A stretch of 64,000 nt of DNA from an archaeon (GTDB taxonomy: Archaea; Thermoproteota; Nitrososphaeria; Nitrososphaerales; UBA183). The notes under the pieces are model-generated. The model saw only the letters and a list, made by a program, of their open reading frames with translations, made no database searches and was not told the origin of the DNA. The position numbers and the translations under genes are program-made. How positions within the stretch are numbered: the first letter of the stretch is position 1; every line of letters starts with the position of its first letter. Location of the stretch: assembly GCA_021788415.1 (NCBI GenBank), contig JAJYKR010000002.1, positions 62,001-126,000 of the forward strand, written 5' to 3'. Shown one piece after another: positions 17,669 through 26,641 of the stretch.

Positions 17669-18421
17669 TCAGGCGACGCCGGCTCCACTCATCTCGAGCT
17701 GGGCCGACCGTCCCGAGTCGGCCCGGGTCGCCCTCACCTTCTGGCCTTCTCTCTCGAGGATGATCGAAGCGTTCACCATCTGTTCCACGGTCCTCCCTCC
17801 GATGCGCACGTCGTGCGTCGGACCGAAAGTGACCCTGTTTGTCAGGATGTAGGCCCTGCCGTTGATGTAGGCGTCCCTGGCCATCTCGCTCAGGTGCACG
17901 TCGATGGCGCCCTGCCTGCTCGCCATGTTCGAGGCTCCGGGGAGCTCAACTGAGAAGTTCCGTGTCAAAGTGTCGACGACCACCAGCCTGCAGGGCGCGG
18001 TCGCCTCCCTGTCCTGCATCCGCCTGACCGCCTCCATCTGCTCGGCCGCTGTGCTGGACCTCGCGTAGACGACCCTCTCAAGGAGCCCCTTGGTATCCCA
18101 GCCCCGGGCGAAGGCGATCTGCTCCAGCCTCTCGGGCCTGAACGACCCTTCGGTGTCCAGGTAGAGGGTCCGGTGGCCCAACCTCCCCGCCTCCAGCGCA
18201 GCCTGGATGGCCAGCTGGGACTTCCCGGTGTTGCTCCTCCCGAAGATCTCTGTCAGTGTCCCGGCCCTGTACCCTCCTCCGAGCAGCGAGTCCAGCTTCT
18301 CCGACCCCGAGCCGAAGAACGGGAACGACGCGACCCTCCCCAGGGACCCTGCCGCAGTTTCCACCGACCCTGCCGCAGTTTCCACCGACCCTGCCGTTTT
18401 CTCCCCGACCTCCACTTTCAA
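17669..18421 (-). CDS. RadB-like RecA-family ATPase
   Basis: 250 aa RecA/Rad51 paralogue without the N-terminal helix-hairpin-helix domain of RadA. Walker A is GRSNTGKSQ, Walker B LVVVDTLT; a RadA-like TNRVTF segment follows. The family regulates or assists RadA in homologous recombination. The N-terminal 30 residues are low complexity, made by an in-frame 21-bp tandem repeat (ETAAGSV twice). The TTG start at 18421 shares an AT-rich promoter element with the divergent Lsm gene. RadB versus another RadA paralogue (aRadC type) cannot be separated by eye. Confidence 0.85.
   Translation of the reverse strand: MKVEVGEKTAGSVETAAGSVETAAGSLGRVASFPFFGSGSEKLDSLLGGGYRAGTLTEIFGRSNTGKSQLAIQAALEAGRLGHRTLYLDTEGSFRPERLEQIAFARGWDTKGLLERVVYARSSTAAEQMEAVRRMQDREATAPCRLVVVDTLTRNFSVELPGASNMASRQGAIDVHLSEMARDAYINGRAYILTNRVTFGPTHDVRIGGRTVEQMVNASIILEREGQKVRATRADSGRSAQLEMSGAGVA
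18345..18396. repeat. 21-bp in-frame tandem repeat in the RadB-like gene
   Basis: Two complete copies of a 21-bp unit beginning GACCCTGCCGCAG, followed by a 10-bp partial third copy. The repeat length is a multiple of three, so it adds 7-residue blocks to the disordered N-terminus without shifting frame. It is a candidate slippage site and strain marker. Confidence 0.9.
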
Positions 18422-18440
18422 ACTCGTTTCATCACCGATG

Positions 18441-18450
18441 TCTTTTTAAC
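18441..18450. promoter_or_regulatory. shared TATA-like element between radB-like and lsm genes
   Basis: The T5AAC run read on the minus strand is GTTAAAAAGA, centred about 25 nt before the RadB-like TTG. On the plus strand it lies about 36 nt before the lsm GTG. One AT-rich element in an otherwise GC-rich gap probably serves both directions. Confidence 0.5.
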
Positions 18451-18481
18451 TGTGATTCGGGGCCCGGAGAAAAAGTTCGCA

Positions 18482-18742
18482 GTGACTCCCCAGCCGTCTC
18501 AACCTCCCCAACAGACCAAGCGCCCGCTCAACGTCCTCCAAAGGGCGGCGAACAAAGTGGTGTCGGTGAGGCTCAAGAACGAGATAGAATACAGAGGGAA
18601 GATGTCTAACGTCGATCCCTACATGAATGTGATACTTACAGACGCCGAGGAGTCCGAGAACGGAGCCAAGGTCGCCAACTACGGCAAGGTCGTAATCAGG
18701 GGCAACAACGTACTCTACGTCAAGATAGAAGACAGGCTCTAG
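18482..18742 (+). CDS. Sm-like RNA-binding protein (archaeal SmAP/Lsm)
   Basis: 86 aa. Sm1 motif VSVRLKNEIEYRGKMSNVDPYMNVIL and Sm2 motif VVIRGNNVLYVKI are both complete (cited as landmarks: RGKMSNVD, YMNVIL, RGNNVLYV). Archaeal Lsm proteins form heptameric rings that bind U-rich RNA. The N-terminal 18 residues are Pro/Gln rich and probably disordered. GTG 18482 fits the promoter spacing best; GTG 18452 would add ten residues. Confidence 0.93.
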   Translation: MTPQPSQPPQQTKRPLNVLQRAANKVVSVRLKNEIEYRGKMSNVDPYMNVILTDAEESENGAKVANYGKVVIRGNNVLYVKIEDRL

Positions 18743-18780
18743 GGCGAAGAGCCCAGTCGACCGCGCAGAGGAAGCCGATT

Positions 18781-19668
18781 CTACTCCGGCACCGCCGACT
18801 TCCCGCTCACGTAGTCGAAGTCCTTCTGGAAGTCCGACTCGATTCCGTACGCCCTCGCGAAGAACGCCGTGACCGCCCTCACATCGTGCAAGAGCAGGTC
18901 CATGCTGTTGGGGTGGGCCGCTTCGACCGCCTGGGGCCAGTCGATGAGCCAGACCGAAGCCCCGTCTGTGAGTATGTTGTACTCGCTGAGGTCTGCGTTC
19001 ACCAGCCCGCCCTCTATGAACGCGGTCCTCATCGATTCGATGGTCTTCTTCAGGGTCGCCGCCGGGTCGACCAGCTCGGGCCTCTGCGAGAGCCTCACCC
19101 CAGAAAGCTCCTCCAGAAGCACGGTGCTCCTGCTGTATGACACAGCCCTGGGGAAGACAGACGAAAGCCCCTCGAGCTTCTTCAGGGCGTGGTACTCTCT
19201 CCTGGCCGCGTCGTAGTTCGCGGTCATCCAGCTCCTGAACTCAGCCGGCTCACTCGCCCGCTTCTTCCTCACGCTTGTGAAGCTGACCCTTCCGATCTTG
19301 TAGAGCTTGAGGGCGTAGGCCGTCCCCTCCTCCGTCAGCGCTTCGTAGACGTCCGACTCCTTCCCCTTCGCTATTACCGCCCCCAGCGCGAAGATCAGGT
19401 CCTTCTTCACGTAGTCCTTCAGCGCCATGGCCTCCACCCCCTCTATTGTGAGCGCGTACCCCTTCCCCTTCCGCTTCGCGAGCCCCTTCTTCTCGAGGGC
19501 GTCGGTGGCGAACCTGACCCTGTCGGGCGGGAGCCTGCTCATGCGTGCCAGCCTCCCGAGGTCGGAGGTCCCAGACCCCGCGGCCGAGCGTTCGAGCCCC
19601 GCCAGCGTCCTCCACTCCTCGTCCTTGAGGGACTTCAGCGCCCTCGCCGCCCTTTCCGTGCTCGACAC
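18781..19668 (-). CDS. rio2: Rio2 serine kinase
   Basis: 295 aa. It has an N-terminal winged helix (residues about 10-90), then the RIO kinase domain with the flexible nucleotide loop IAKGKESDVYEA (about 105), the ALKLYKIGR Lys strand, the catalytic NADLSEYNIL loop (about 228) and the metal-binding LIDWPQ. Rio2 acts in late small-subunit ribosome maturation. The family is universal in archaea. GTG at 19668 with a CTTTAATC box about 30 nt upstream. It diverges from the nucleoside hydrolase gene. Confidence 0.93.
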   Translation of the reverse strand: MSSTERAARALKSLKDEEWRTLAGLERSAAGSGTSDLGRLARMSRLPPDRVRFATDALEKKGLAKRKGKGYALTIEGVEAMALKDYVKKDLIFALGAVIAKGKESDVYEALTEEGTAYALKLYKIGRVSFTSVRKKRASEPAEFRSWMTANYDAARREYHALKKLEGLSSVFPRAVSYSRSTVLLEELSGVRLSQRPELVDPAATLKKTIESMRTAFIEGGLVNADLSEYNILTDGASVWLIDWPQAVEAAHPNSMDLLLHDVRAVTAFFARAYGIESDFQKDFDYVSGKSAVPE

Positions 19669-19753
19669 TCCGCTTCAGGTCGCCGCGGTGGGTGGCCCGA
19701 TTAAAGTCCTCGCGGCGCAGGTTTCTTATCATCCTGGGAGTGGGACCTCTGCC

Positions 19754-20698
19754 GTGCGGAGGCTCCTGCTGGACACAGACACCGCCGGGGACGACACCAT
19801 AGCCATCCTGATGGCCCTGAGGGCCAGGGACGCGGTGCTCGAGGGCATCACGATCAACTGCGGCAACGTGGACTTCGAGCAGCAGGTGGAGAACGCGCTC
19901 TATACGGTCCAGGTCGCTGGGAGGTCGGGCAAGGTCCCGGTCTATCCGGGTTCAACGCACCCCCTGCTCAAGGAGTGGAGGACCGCGAAGGAAGTCCACG
20001 GCAACGACGGCATGGGGGGCTCCTATTTCCCGAAGGCGAAGCAGAGGCCGGAGACAACCCATGCGGTCGATGCGATAGTCGACACGATCAACAGCAACCC
20101 GGGGGAGATCGACCTCGTCGAGATAGCCCCGATGACCAACCTCGCCATCGCCATCAGGAAGGACCCTGGGATAGTGAAGAAGGTCAGGAGGTTCTACTTC
20201 ATGGGAGGATCGAACCAGTACCTGGGAAACGTTACCCCGGCGGCGGAGTTCAACATCTGGGTCGACCCCGACGCCGCCAGGATCGTGTTCGAATCGGGGC
20301 TCCCGGCGACCATGGTGGGCTGGGAGATCTGCATGAGGCGGGGGTTCCTCGGCGCCCGTGAGCTAGACCGAATCGAAGCGATGGGGACCAGCGAGTCGAA
20401 GTTCTTCCTGGCGGTCAACAGGGAGGTGCGGCGGTTCACGAAGAGGACCTACGGCCTGGACGGGACAGAGTGCACGGACAGCCTTACCATGTCGATGGTG
20501 CTCAACCCCCGGGTGGCCTCGGACGTCAGAAAGAAGTTCGTCGAGGTGGACAGCACCGACGGGCCGTCCCGCGGGGCGACGGTTGTGGACGAGCGCGGGG
20601 TCCTGGGGAAGAAGCCCAACGTGGACGTGGTCTATGAAGCGTCGCAGAAGCTGTTCCGCGAGATGCTCTACAGGACGCTGAGCGGCGGACCCGTCTGA
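19754..20698 (+). CDS. inosine-uridine nucleoside hydrolase-like (IUNH) protein
   Basis: 314 aa. The Ca2+-binding N-terminal motif DTDTAGDD (family DTDxGxDD) is at residue 7, with the ITINCGN strand, EIAPMTNLA and NIWVDPDAARIV typical of the IUNH fold. It should cleave the N-glycosidic bond of a ribonucleoside to release ribose and base. Ribokinase and DeoC are encoded just downstream on the other strand, which supports a nucleoside/pentose catabolic role. GTG 19754 sits 24-26 nt after a TTCTTATC box, so it is probably leaderless. Substrate specificity unknown. Confidence 0.88.
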   Translation: MRRLLLDTDTAGDDTIAILMALRARDAVLEGITINCGNVDFEQQVENALYTVQVAGRSGKVPVYPGSTHPLLKEWRTAKEVHGNDGMGGSYFPKAKQRPETTHAVDAIVDTINSNPGEIDLVEIAPMTNLAIAIRKDPGIVKKVRRFYFMGGSNQYLGNVTPAAEFNIWVDPDAARIVFESGLPATMVGWEICMRRGFLGARELDRIEAMGTSESKFFLAVNREVRRFTKRTYGLDGTECTDSLTMSMVLNPRVASDVRKKFVEVDSTDGPSRGATVVDERGVLGKKPNVDVVYEASQKLFREMLYRTLSGGPV

Positions 20699-21607
20699 CT
20701 ACTCGAGCACGTCGTTTCTGATGAACTCGTCCACCTCGGCCCTCCGAGGGAGCGAGGCGACCACCTCTGGCTTCGACACGCTCAGCGCGCCGGCGCAGTT
20801 GGCGAAACGCACCGCCTGCCGCAGCGGCTCCCCCTCGGAGAGGGCGACAGCCAGGGCCCCGTTGAACGCGTCGCCGGCCCCCGTCGTATCCACGACCCTG
20901 ACGGCCGGCGCAGGGACCGTGTAGGAGTCGCCGGAGGTCACGACTCTGGCTCCGCGGGCGCCAAGCGTTACCACCACCCCCTTGGGCCCCAGCGCAAGGA
21001 GGGCCCTGGCCCCCGAGTCCAAGTCGGCGGTCCCGGTCAGGACGCTGAACTCCTCCTCGTTGGGAGTGATGATGTCCACGTCCTCCAGCCTGAGCTCGTC
21101 CGCTCGCATGCCGGGGGCCGGGTTCAGTATCACCTTGGCCCCGTGCTCCCTGGCTCTCTTGGCCGCAGCCTCCATCGTGAGGTGCGGGATTTCCAGCTGG
21201 AGGAGCACCAGCCCCGACGCCGAAAGCACCGAGTCTGCCCTCCCAAGGTCTTCCGGCCCCACCTCGCCGTTGGCGCCGGGGTCGATGGCAATTGCGTTGG
21301 CCCCGTCACCGTCGACCATCACGAACCCGAGCCCGGTGGGGGTCCTGGACCTGCCCACGAGGTCGGCGTCGACCCCTTCAGCCTTCCACAGCTCGACCGC
21401 CGCATCTCCCCTTTCGTCTTCCCCGATGCGCCCGACGAAGTTCACCCGGGCGCCGAGCCTCCTGGCCGCGATGGCCTGGTTCGACCCCTTCCCCCCGGGG
21501 ACAGCGGCATAGTCGTACCCCACCACGGTCTCCCCTGGCTTGGGGAGCCTTGCGACCCTCATGGTGAGGCCCGTGAGGTAGCTCCCCACCACGGTGATGG
21601 GTTTCAC
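20699..21607 (-). CDS. PfkB-family ribokinase-like sugar kinase
   Basis: 302 aa. It shows the PfkB N-terminal GGKGSNQAIAARRLGA signature and the C-terminal DTTGAGDAFNGALA signature with the catalytic Asp. NPAP and TPNEEEF motifs in the middle match ribokinase. It phosphorylates a sugar, plausibly ribose released by the neighbouring nucleoside hydrolase. The GTG start overlaps the deoC stop by 4 nt, so it is translated after deoC. Its stop abuts the convergent hydrolase stop. Confidence 0.88.
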   Translation of the reverse strand: MKPITVVGSYLTGLTMRVARLPKPGETVVGYDYAAVPGGKGSNQAIAARRLGARVNFVGRIGEDERGDAAVELWKAEGVDADLVGRSRTPTGLGFVMVDGDGANAIAIDPGANGEVGPEDLGRADSVLSASGLVLLQLEIPHLTMEAAAKRAREHGAKVILNPAPGMRADELRLEDVDIITPNEEEFSVLTGTADLDSGARALLALGPKGVVVTLGARGARVVTSGDSYTVPAPAVRVVDTTGAGDAFNGALAVALSEGEPLRQAVRFANCAGALSVSKPEVVASLPRRAEVDEFIRNDVLE

Positions 21608-22293
21608 CCGGCGAGGCGCTCCTTCAGTTCGTCGATTATCGCCACCCCGGCCCGGGTGCCCAGGTAGTCAGCCCCCGCGTCGACCAGGGCCAGCGCCGTG
21701 TCGAGGTTTCTGATCCCCCCAGAAGCCTTCACGTGCACCCTCTTGCTGACCGTCTCTCTGAGGAGCCTGATGTCGTCGACGGTGGCGGGGCCTCCCCTCC
21801 CCCAGCCGCTCGAGTTCTTCACCCCGGCGACCCCTGCCTCTTCGCTGAGCCTAGCCGCCAAGACCTTCTGCTCCCTGTCTAGGATCGCGAACTCCAGCAT
21901 CACCCTGACGGGCCGCCCTCCAGCAGCCCGGACCATGGCTGCGACGTCCTCCCTGAACCGCTCCTGCATCCCGGATTTCAGATATCCGATGTTGGGCATG
22001 ACGTCGAACATATCGGCCCCGAGCCGGGACGATTCCTCGATCTCGAGGATCTTCGCCTTGGTCGACACCCCTCCCATGGGGAACCCAACCCCCACCGACA
22101 GCTGCACCGAGTCGCCAAGGGCCTTCCTGGCTTCGCTGACCCAGCAGCCCTGGACCACCACGGCACCGAACCTGTATGCGACTGCTTCTCTGCAGAATGC
22201 TTCCAGCTCGGCGAGGGTGGCCTCGGGCGCCACGAGAGTGTTGTGGATCCTCTTCGCGAACTCTTCAGGGAGCGGGAGCCCCTGCTTCGGCAT
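21604..22293 (-). CDS. deoC: deoxyribose-phosphate aldolase
   Basis: 229 aa class I aldolase. The SVGVGFPMGG strand, GADMFDVMPNIG, the proton-relay and Schiff-base regions (GVKNSSGW and HVKASGGIR with its Lys) match DeoC. It converts deoxyribose-5-phosphate to glyceraldehyde-3-phosphate and acetaldehyde. The GKS-like start region is short. ATG 22293 lies 20 nt after a TTTAGATT box. It forms an operon with the ribokinase-like gene. Confidence 0.9.
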   Translation of the reverse strand: MPKQGLPLPEEFAKRIHNTLVAPEATLAELEAFCREAVAYRFGAVVVQGCWVSEARKALGDSVQLSVGVGFPMGGVSTKAKILEIEESSRLGADMFDVMPNIGYLKSGMQERFREDVAAMVRAAGGRPVRVMLEFAILDREQKVLAARLSEEAGVAGVKNSSGWGRGGPATVDDIRLLRETVSKRVHVKASGGIRNLDTALALVDAGADYLGTRAGVAIIDELKERLAG

Positions 22294-22339
22294 CGGGGCT
22301 GTGCCCTGAGGGCAATCTAAATGAGCTTTCCGCGCACGC

Positions 22340-23389
22340 TCAGCACAGCCCGTGGCCCGAAGCCCGGTCGTAGGCCGCCCAGAAACCGTCGGGCCCGGCG
22401 ACCTCGAGACGGGTCCTTCCACCCCTCCGTGCGAGCCAGAGCCCTCTCCCGGCCCTGACGTAGCCTACCTCGGTGACCGGGATGGCGGCCCGGGACATCC
22501 GCCTCTCGACCTCCGGAACCCTCTCCCGGGCGCAGGTGAGCAACAGCGCCCCCTCTCCCATGGTTCCCAGCGGGTCGATTCCAAACGCTTCGCAGACAGC
22601 CTTTGCTTCGTCCGTCACCCTGACCTTCTCAGGGTCCACCACGAACGCCTTCGCCGACGCCGTAGCCATCTCCTGCAGCGCCCCCAGGACTCCGCCTTCG
22701 GTCGCGTCATGCATGGACGACACCCCCTCGCCCCCCAGCCCCGCTCCTCTGGCCGTCCGGGCGTCCTCCACGGTCGTGCACAGCCTGGTCATCGAGCTCG
22801 CCCTCCTCACGGCGTCAGTCCCAACCCTCTCGCCCAGGTAGCGAGGGAACGAGCGTGCCAGTGTGGATGTCGCTTCGATGGCGGCATGCTTGGTCATCAG
22901 TATCCTGTCCCCCACTCGCGCCATGGACGGAGTGACATAGCCGTCGCGGGGGGAGGTGCCGAACATGACCCCGGAGCCGATTACCGTGAACCCTCCCCCC
23001 GGATAGCTACCGGTGTGGCCCGCGACGATGGCGACCCCCAGGCGGCTGCACTCCGCCCCCACGGCGCGGACGAAGCCCTCTTTCTGGTCCGGGGTCATGG
23101 ACGGGGGGAAGTTGTATGCAAAGGCCGCGAACTGGGGGTCTGCGCCCGACGCCGTGAAGTCCGAGGCGATGAGGTGGACGCTCATCCACGCCGACAGCCT
23201 CATGCCGAAGGCCGGGACCGCTGAAACCGGGTCCGCGGTGACGATCATGACCCGGCCCCTCCCCAGGGAGACCACCCCGTTGTCGAGTCCGAGCCCGGGT
23301 CCCACTACCACCCTGCCCGACCTCTTGCCCAGGCTGGCGTAGACGACCTTTTCCATGAACGGGATTCTCTCCTTCCCTCCGTGGTGCAT
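22340..23389 (-). CDS. AIR synthase-related (PurM/HypE/ThiL-fold) protein
   Basis: 349 aa with the two-domain PurM-like fold: VVVGPGLGLDNG, TADPVSAVP and AGHTGSYPGGG at the start, GDRILMTKHAAIE in the middle, and HDATEGGVLGALQEMA with EGALLLTC in the C-terminal half. The fold covers PurM, HypE, SelD and ThiL. Its place directly behind a thiamine-type ECF S component, divergent from a ThiR regulator, suggests a vitamin-related role such as a ThiL-like kinase, but no hydrogenase genes are near and nothing proves the substrate. Confidence 0.78.
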   Translation of the reverse strand: MHHGGKERIPFMEKVVYASLGKRSGRVVVGPGLGLDNGVVSLGRGRVMIVTADPVSAVPAFGMRLSAWMSVHLIASDFTASGADPQFAAFAYNFPPSMTPDQKEGFVRAVGAECSRLGVAIVAGHTGSYPGGGFTVIGSGVMFGTSPRDGYVTPSMARVGDRILMTKHAAIEATSTLARSFPRYLGERVGTDAVRRASSMTRLCTTVEDARTARGAGLGGEGVSSMHDATEGGVLGALQEMATASAKAFVVDPEKVRVTDEAKAVCEAFGIDPLGTMGEGALLLTCARERVPEVERRMSRAAIPVTEVGYVRAGRGLWLARRGGRTRLEVAGPDGFWAAYDRASGHGLC

Positions 23390-23400
23390 CGGTCCCGCCC

Positions 23401-23979
23401 CTAGCCGTAGCCCAGTCTCCTGAACGCTGGCCGGGCGACGCGGATCAGGACGAGCGCGACCGGGATGAACGCCAGGTCGAGCATGGTGAGGAGGTCCGTC
23501 GAGGCCAGGGCGAAGCCGCTTGCCCACGACGTGGAGTTGCCGTAGCCGAACAGGCCGTAGGTGTAGAAGAATGCGTCGGGGAAGAAGAACAGGAGGGTCT
23601 CGAACACCGTGGCTCCGACCATCGCCGCGACCATGGCCTTCGTCCCCTTCTTCCTCGCCCACCCTATGATGAGAGCCTCGGGGGCACGGGCCCACACTAT
23701 CCCCGGTGCGTAGATCGCCGGCCAGCCGAGGTAGGCGACGTTAAGCGACTCTCCGACGAACGATCCTATGGCAGTTGCCGTGAACCCGGTCCAGGGGCCG
23801 CCGAGGATGCTCAGCGCCATGTAGACCGGGGGGGCCCAGGTGATCTCTCCGAGCGGCACCGGGAGCTTTATCGAAAGGAAGGTCCCCAGCGCGATGAGCG
23901 CGGAGAAGACTATGACCACGGCAAGGTTGACGGTGGCGCTGACCCGGAAGCCAGCGACGCCCCCTGCCGCATTCCCCAT
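23401..23979 (-). CDS. ECF transporter S component-like membrane protein (probably thiamine or precursor)
   Basis: 192 aa, about six transmembrane helices, with GGPWTGFTATAIGSFVGE resembling the S-component substrate loop. The gene is read divergently from the ThiR-type regulator and shares its promoter region, so a vitamin B1-related substrate is likely. No energising EcfA/T genes are in the window. ATG at 23979, 21 nt after a TTTATAAAG box. Confidence 0.72.
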   Translation of the reverse strand: MGNAAGGVAGFRVSATVNLAVVIVFSALIALGTFLSIKLPVPLGEITWAPPVYMALSILGGPWTGFTATAIGSFVGESLNVAYLGWPAIYAPGIVWARAPEALIIGWARKKGTKAMVAAMVGATVFETLLFFFPDAFFYTYGLFGYGNSTSWASGFALASTDLLTMLDLAFIPVALVLIRVARPAFRRLGYG

Positions 23980-24001
23980 GGTCCCCCGTGTCCAGGTCGC
24001 C

Positions 24002-24030
24002 TTTATAAATCGGTGAATAAACCGCTTATA
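24002..24030. promoter_or_regulatory. divergent promoter plus candidate ThiR operator
   Basis: A palindromic TTTATAAA at 24002-24009 sits 24 nt before the ThiR ATG and about 22 nt before the ECF gene ATG on the other strand, so it can serve both. Next to it (24017-24029) is an inverted repeat ATAA-ACCGC-TTAT, the natural place for ThiR to bind. Operator identity is inferred from symmetry and position. Confidence 0.6.
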
Positions 24031-24032
24031 CC

Positions 24033-24968
24033 ATGCAGCCCCCCGACGAGCTCATGACCCAGGTCTTCCTTCCGTCCATGCGCCAGCTCGTAGCCGCCAG
24101 GCTCCGGTCCCAGGGGCTCTCCCAGAACAGGATCTCGTCTCTCCTCGGGATTACCCAGGCCTCGGTCAGCATTTACCTGTCATCCGACAGGAAGAAGACC
24201 TACGCGGGACTGTCGACCCTGGGCGTGGCCGGCCCTGACGCCGACAGGTACGCTTCTCAGCTCTCCACCGCGCTCGCGAAGGGGCCCACAGACGGAGTGA
24301 GGGCGCTGGCCGGGATATGGACCGGGCTGCTGGGGAACGGCTCCGTCTGCGACGCCCACCGTAGGCTCCACCCGTCTCTCGCAGGGTGCGACTTCTGCAT
24401 CGTCGAGTATGGCCGCCGCGGGGGCGAGAAGGAAGCGGCGGTGGCCGAGGTGGCGGAGGCTGTCAGGGTGCTCGAAGGCTCGAAGTACTTCGCCGAGGTC
24501 ATGCCGGAGGTCTCGGTGAACATCGCCTGCGCGGCGGGAGACGCCGCCACACCGTCAGACGTCGTCGCCGTCCCTGGCAGGATCGTGAAGGTGAAGGGGA
24601 GGGCGAAGGCGATGCTTCCGCCCGAGGCGGGCGCTTCGGTCCACATGGCTAGGATGCTCCTGCTCGCCAGGTCTCGCCAGCCAGAGCTCCGGGCCTGCAT
24701 CAACCTCCGCTTCGACCGCAGGATGGAAGGGGTTCTGCGCAGGGCGGGTCTCAGGACCTTCCCCATATCCGGCGTCCCTCGGAGCGGGGTCGACGACCCC
24801 ACGTTCAGCGCCTTCGAAAGGAAGCTGCGGACGTCCCGGGGCCGCTTTGACGCTGTCATCGACGAAGGCGGAGGCGGGACCGAGCCCAACCTCTACCTCT
24901 TCGCCCGGGGTGCCAGGGACGTGGCGGAGCTCGCGATCAGGCTCGCCGGTGAATACTCAGCGAGCTAG
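24033..24968 (+). CDS. thiR: ThiR-like transcriptional regulator (HTH plus ThiN domain)
   Basis: 311 aa. The N-terminal helix-turn-helix has GLSQNRISSLLGITQASVS (residues about 29-47). A small Cys-containing region follows (CDAHRRLHPSLAGCDFC), then a C-terminal ThiN domain (SKYFAEVMPEVSVNIA, PGRIVKVKGRA, the FDRRMEGVLRRAG stretch and FDAVIDEGG). In archaeal ThiR proteins the ThiN part senses thiamine phosphate and the HTH represses thiamine uptake or synthesis genes. It faces the ECF S-component gene across a shared promoter, so autoregulation is likely. The ATG is leaderless. Confidence 0.85.
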   Translation: MQPPDELMTQVFLPSMRQLVAARLRSQGLSQNRISSLLGITQASVSIYLSSDRKKTYAGLSTLGVAGPDADRYASQLSTALAKGPTDGVRALAGIWTGLLGNGSVCDAHRRLHPSLAGCDFCIVEYGRRGGEKEAAVAEVAEAVRVLEGSKYFAEVMPEVSVNIACAAGDAATPSDVVAVPGRIVKVKGRAKAMLPPEAGASVHMARMLLLARSRQPELRACINLRFDRRMEGVLRRAGLRTFPISGVPRSGVDDPTFSAFERKLRTSRGRFDAVIDEGGGGTEPNLYLFARGARDVAELAIRLAGEYSAS

Positions 24969-24971
24969 GGC

Positions 24972-26597
24972 TCAGGCCTTCGTTGCTTTCCCGGACCGCC
25001 TGGCCCGCCTGACGCATGCCTCGACGAACGACACGTAGATCGGTTCAGGGGCCTCGGGTCTGCTCACATACTCAGGGTGGTACTGCGTCCCCATGTAGAA
25101 TGGATGGCCCTCGAGCTCTAGGATCTCGGCCCTCCTCCCGTTGTCGCTGAACGCCGTGTATCTCATCCCCTTCTCCTCGAACTTCCTGATGTACTTCTGG
25201 TTCAGTTCGAACCTGTGCCTGTGCCTTTCCCTGATTTTGTCGGTCCGGTAGATCTCGAACGCCCTGCTCGGCTTCTTGATGTAGACGTCATGTCCTCCGA
25301 GCCTCATCGTCCCCCCGAGGTCCCTGACCCGCGCCTGCTCCGGGAGGAGGTGTATGACCGGGTGGGGGGTGTCCGGGTCGACCTCTGTGGAGTTCGCTCC
25401 CTTCAGCCCGAGTACGTGCCTCGCGAACGACACGCTGGCCAACTGGAAACCGTAGCAGAGCCCGAGGAACGGCACCTGGGCCACCCGTGCCCTGTTTGCG
25501 GCCGCTATCTTTCCCTCGACTCCCCTGCCCCCGAACCCCTGCGGGAGGACCACGCCGTCGTAGGCATCGATCAGGCCCAGCTTCGACTCGTCCTTCTCTA
25601 TCTCTTCCGACTCTATCCATGATATCCTTGTCCCCGCCCCGTTGACCGCTCCCGCGTGAGAGAGCGCCTGGTTGACGCTTACGTAGCTGTCGGCGAGGTT
25701 CGCGTACTTCCCGACCATCGCTATCCTCACAGTGAGCTGATGGTCGACGAACCTGTCGGCGACAGCGTTCCACCCCCTCATGGCCACCCTCGAGCGGACT
25801 CCAAGCTGCTTGCGGATGGGCTTGAGCAGCCCCTCCTTCTCCAGGAGCCTGGGTACCCGGTAGATTGTCTCGACGTCAGGGTCGGAAATCACGCTCCCGG
25901 CGGGCACGCTGGCGAAGAGAGAGATCTTCTCCTTCGTTTCCATCGGCAGGGGCCTGGTCCCTCTGATCACAATGATGTCGGGCTGGATGCCTATCCTCCT
26001 CATCTCCTGCACGCTGTGCTGAGTGGGCTTCGTCTTCATCTCGCCGACCACCGACAGCTCCGGGGCGAGGCTCACGTGCATGAAGAGGGTCTTCGACGGT
26101 CCCTCCTCCATCCGCATCTGCCTGAACGCCTCCAGGAACGGGAGGCTCTCGATGTCCCCGACGGTCCCCCCGCACTCGACCACCAGGATGTCGACCTCCT
26201 CCTTGGTCGCCAGCTCCCGTATCCTGCGCTTGATCTCGTCGGTCACGTGGGGGATTATCTGGACCGACTTCCCTAGGAACTTCCCCCTTCTTTCGTCGTC
26301 GATGACCTTCTTGTAGATCTGGCCCGTGGTTATGTTGTTGGACTTCGCCAGGTTCCGGTTGAGGAAACGCTCGTAGTTCCCAATGTCCATGTCGGTCTCC
26401 CCTCCGTCGTCGGTCACGAACACTTCGCCGTGAGTGTAGGGGTTCATGGTCCCGGCGTCGAAGTTGAGGTAGGGGTCTATCTTGAGGCAGGTCACCTGAG
26501 CCCCCGAGAGTTGGAGAAGCTTGGCTACAGAAGAAGTGACTACGCCCTTGCCCAGCCCCGACATGACCCCACCGGTTACGAACAGATACTTGGGCAA
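24972..26597 (-). CDS. pyrG: CTP synthase
   Basis: 541 aa, full length. The amidoligase domain starts with [14 protein letters not shown] (P-loop) and continues with [24 protein letters not shown] (landmarks: [14 protein letters not shown]). The C-terminal glutaminase domain has the nucleophile elbow FLGLCYGFQ and GTQYHPEY with the catalytic His. It makes CTP from UTP, glutamine and ATP. TTG 26597 is about 20 nt after a TTAATTAA box. It converges with the ThiR gene, leaving only 3 nt between the stops. Confidence 0.97.
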   Translation of the reverse strand: MPKYLFVTGGVMSGLGKGVVTSSVAKLLQLSGAQVTCLKIDPYLNFDAGTMNPYTHGEVFVTDDGGETDMDIGNYERFLNRNLAKSNNITTGQIYKKVIDDERRGKFLGKSVQIIPHVTDEIKRRIRELATKEEVDILVVECGGTVGDIESLPFLEAFRQMRMEEGPSKTLFMHVSLAPELSVVGEMKTKPTQHSVQEMRRIGIQPDIIVIRGTRPLPMETKEKISLFASVPAGSVISDPDVETIYRVPRLLEKEGLLKPIRKQLGVRSRVAMRGWNAVADRFVDHQLTVRIAMVGKYANLADSYVSVNQALSHAGAVNGAGTRISWIESEEIEKDESKLGLIDAYDGVVLPQGFGGRGVEGKIAAANRARVAQVPFLGLCYGFQLASVSFARHVLGLKGANSTEVDPDTPHPVIHLLPEQARVRDLGGTMRLGGHDVYIKKPSRAFEIYRTDKIRERHRHRFELNQKYIRKFEEKGMRYTAFSDNGRRAEILELEGHPFYMGTQYHPEYVSRPEAPEPIYVSFVEACVRRARRSGKATKA

Positions 26598-26641
26598 GTC
26601 GGGAGTTGAGGCCCCTCGTTAATTAAGCCTTGCTCGAGTTT

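Noticed and set aside
18345..18396. CRISPR-like or regulatory repeat
   Set aside because: Tandem units without spacers, inside a coding frame.
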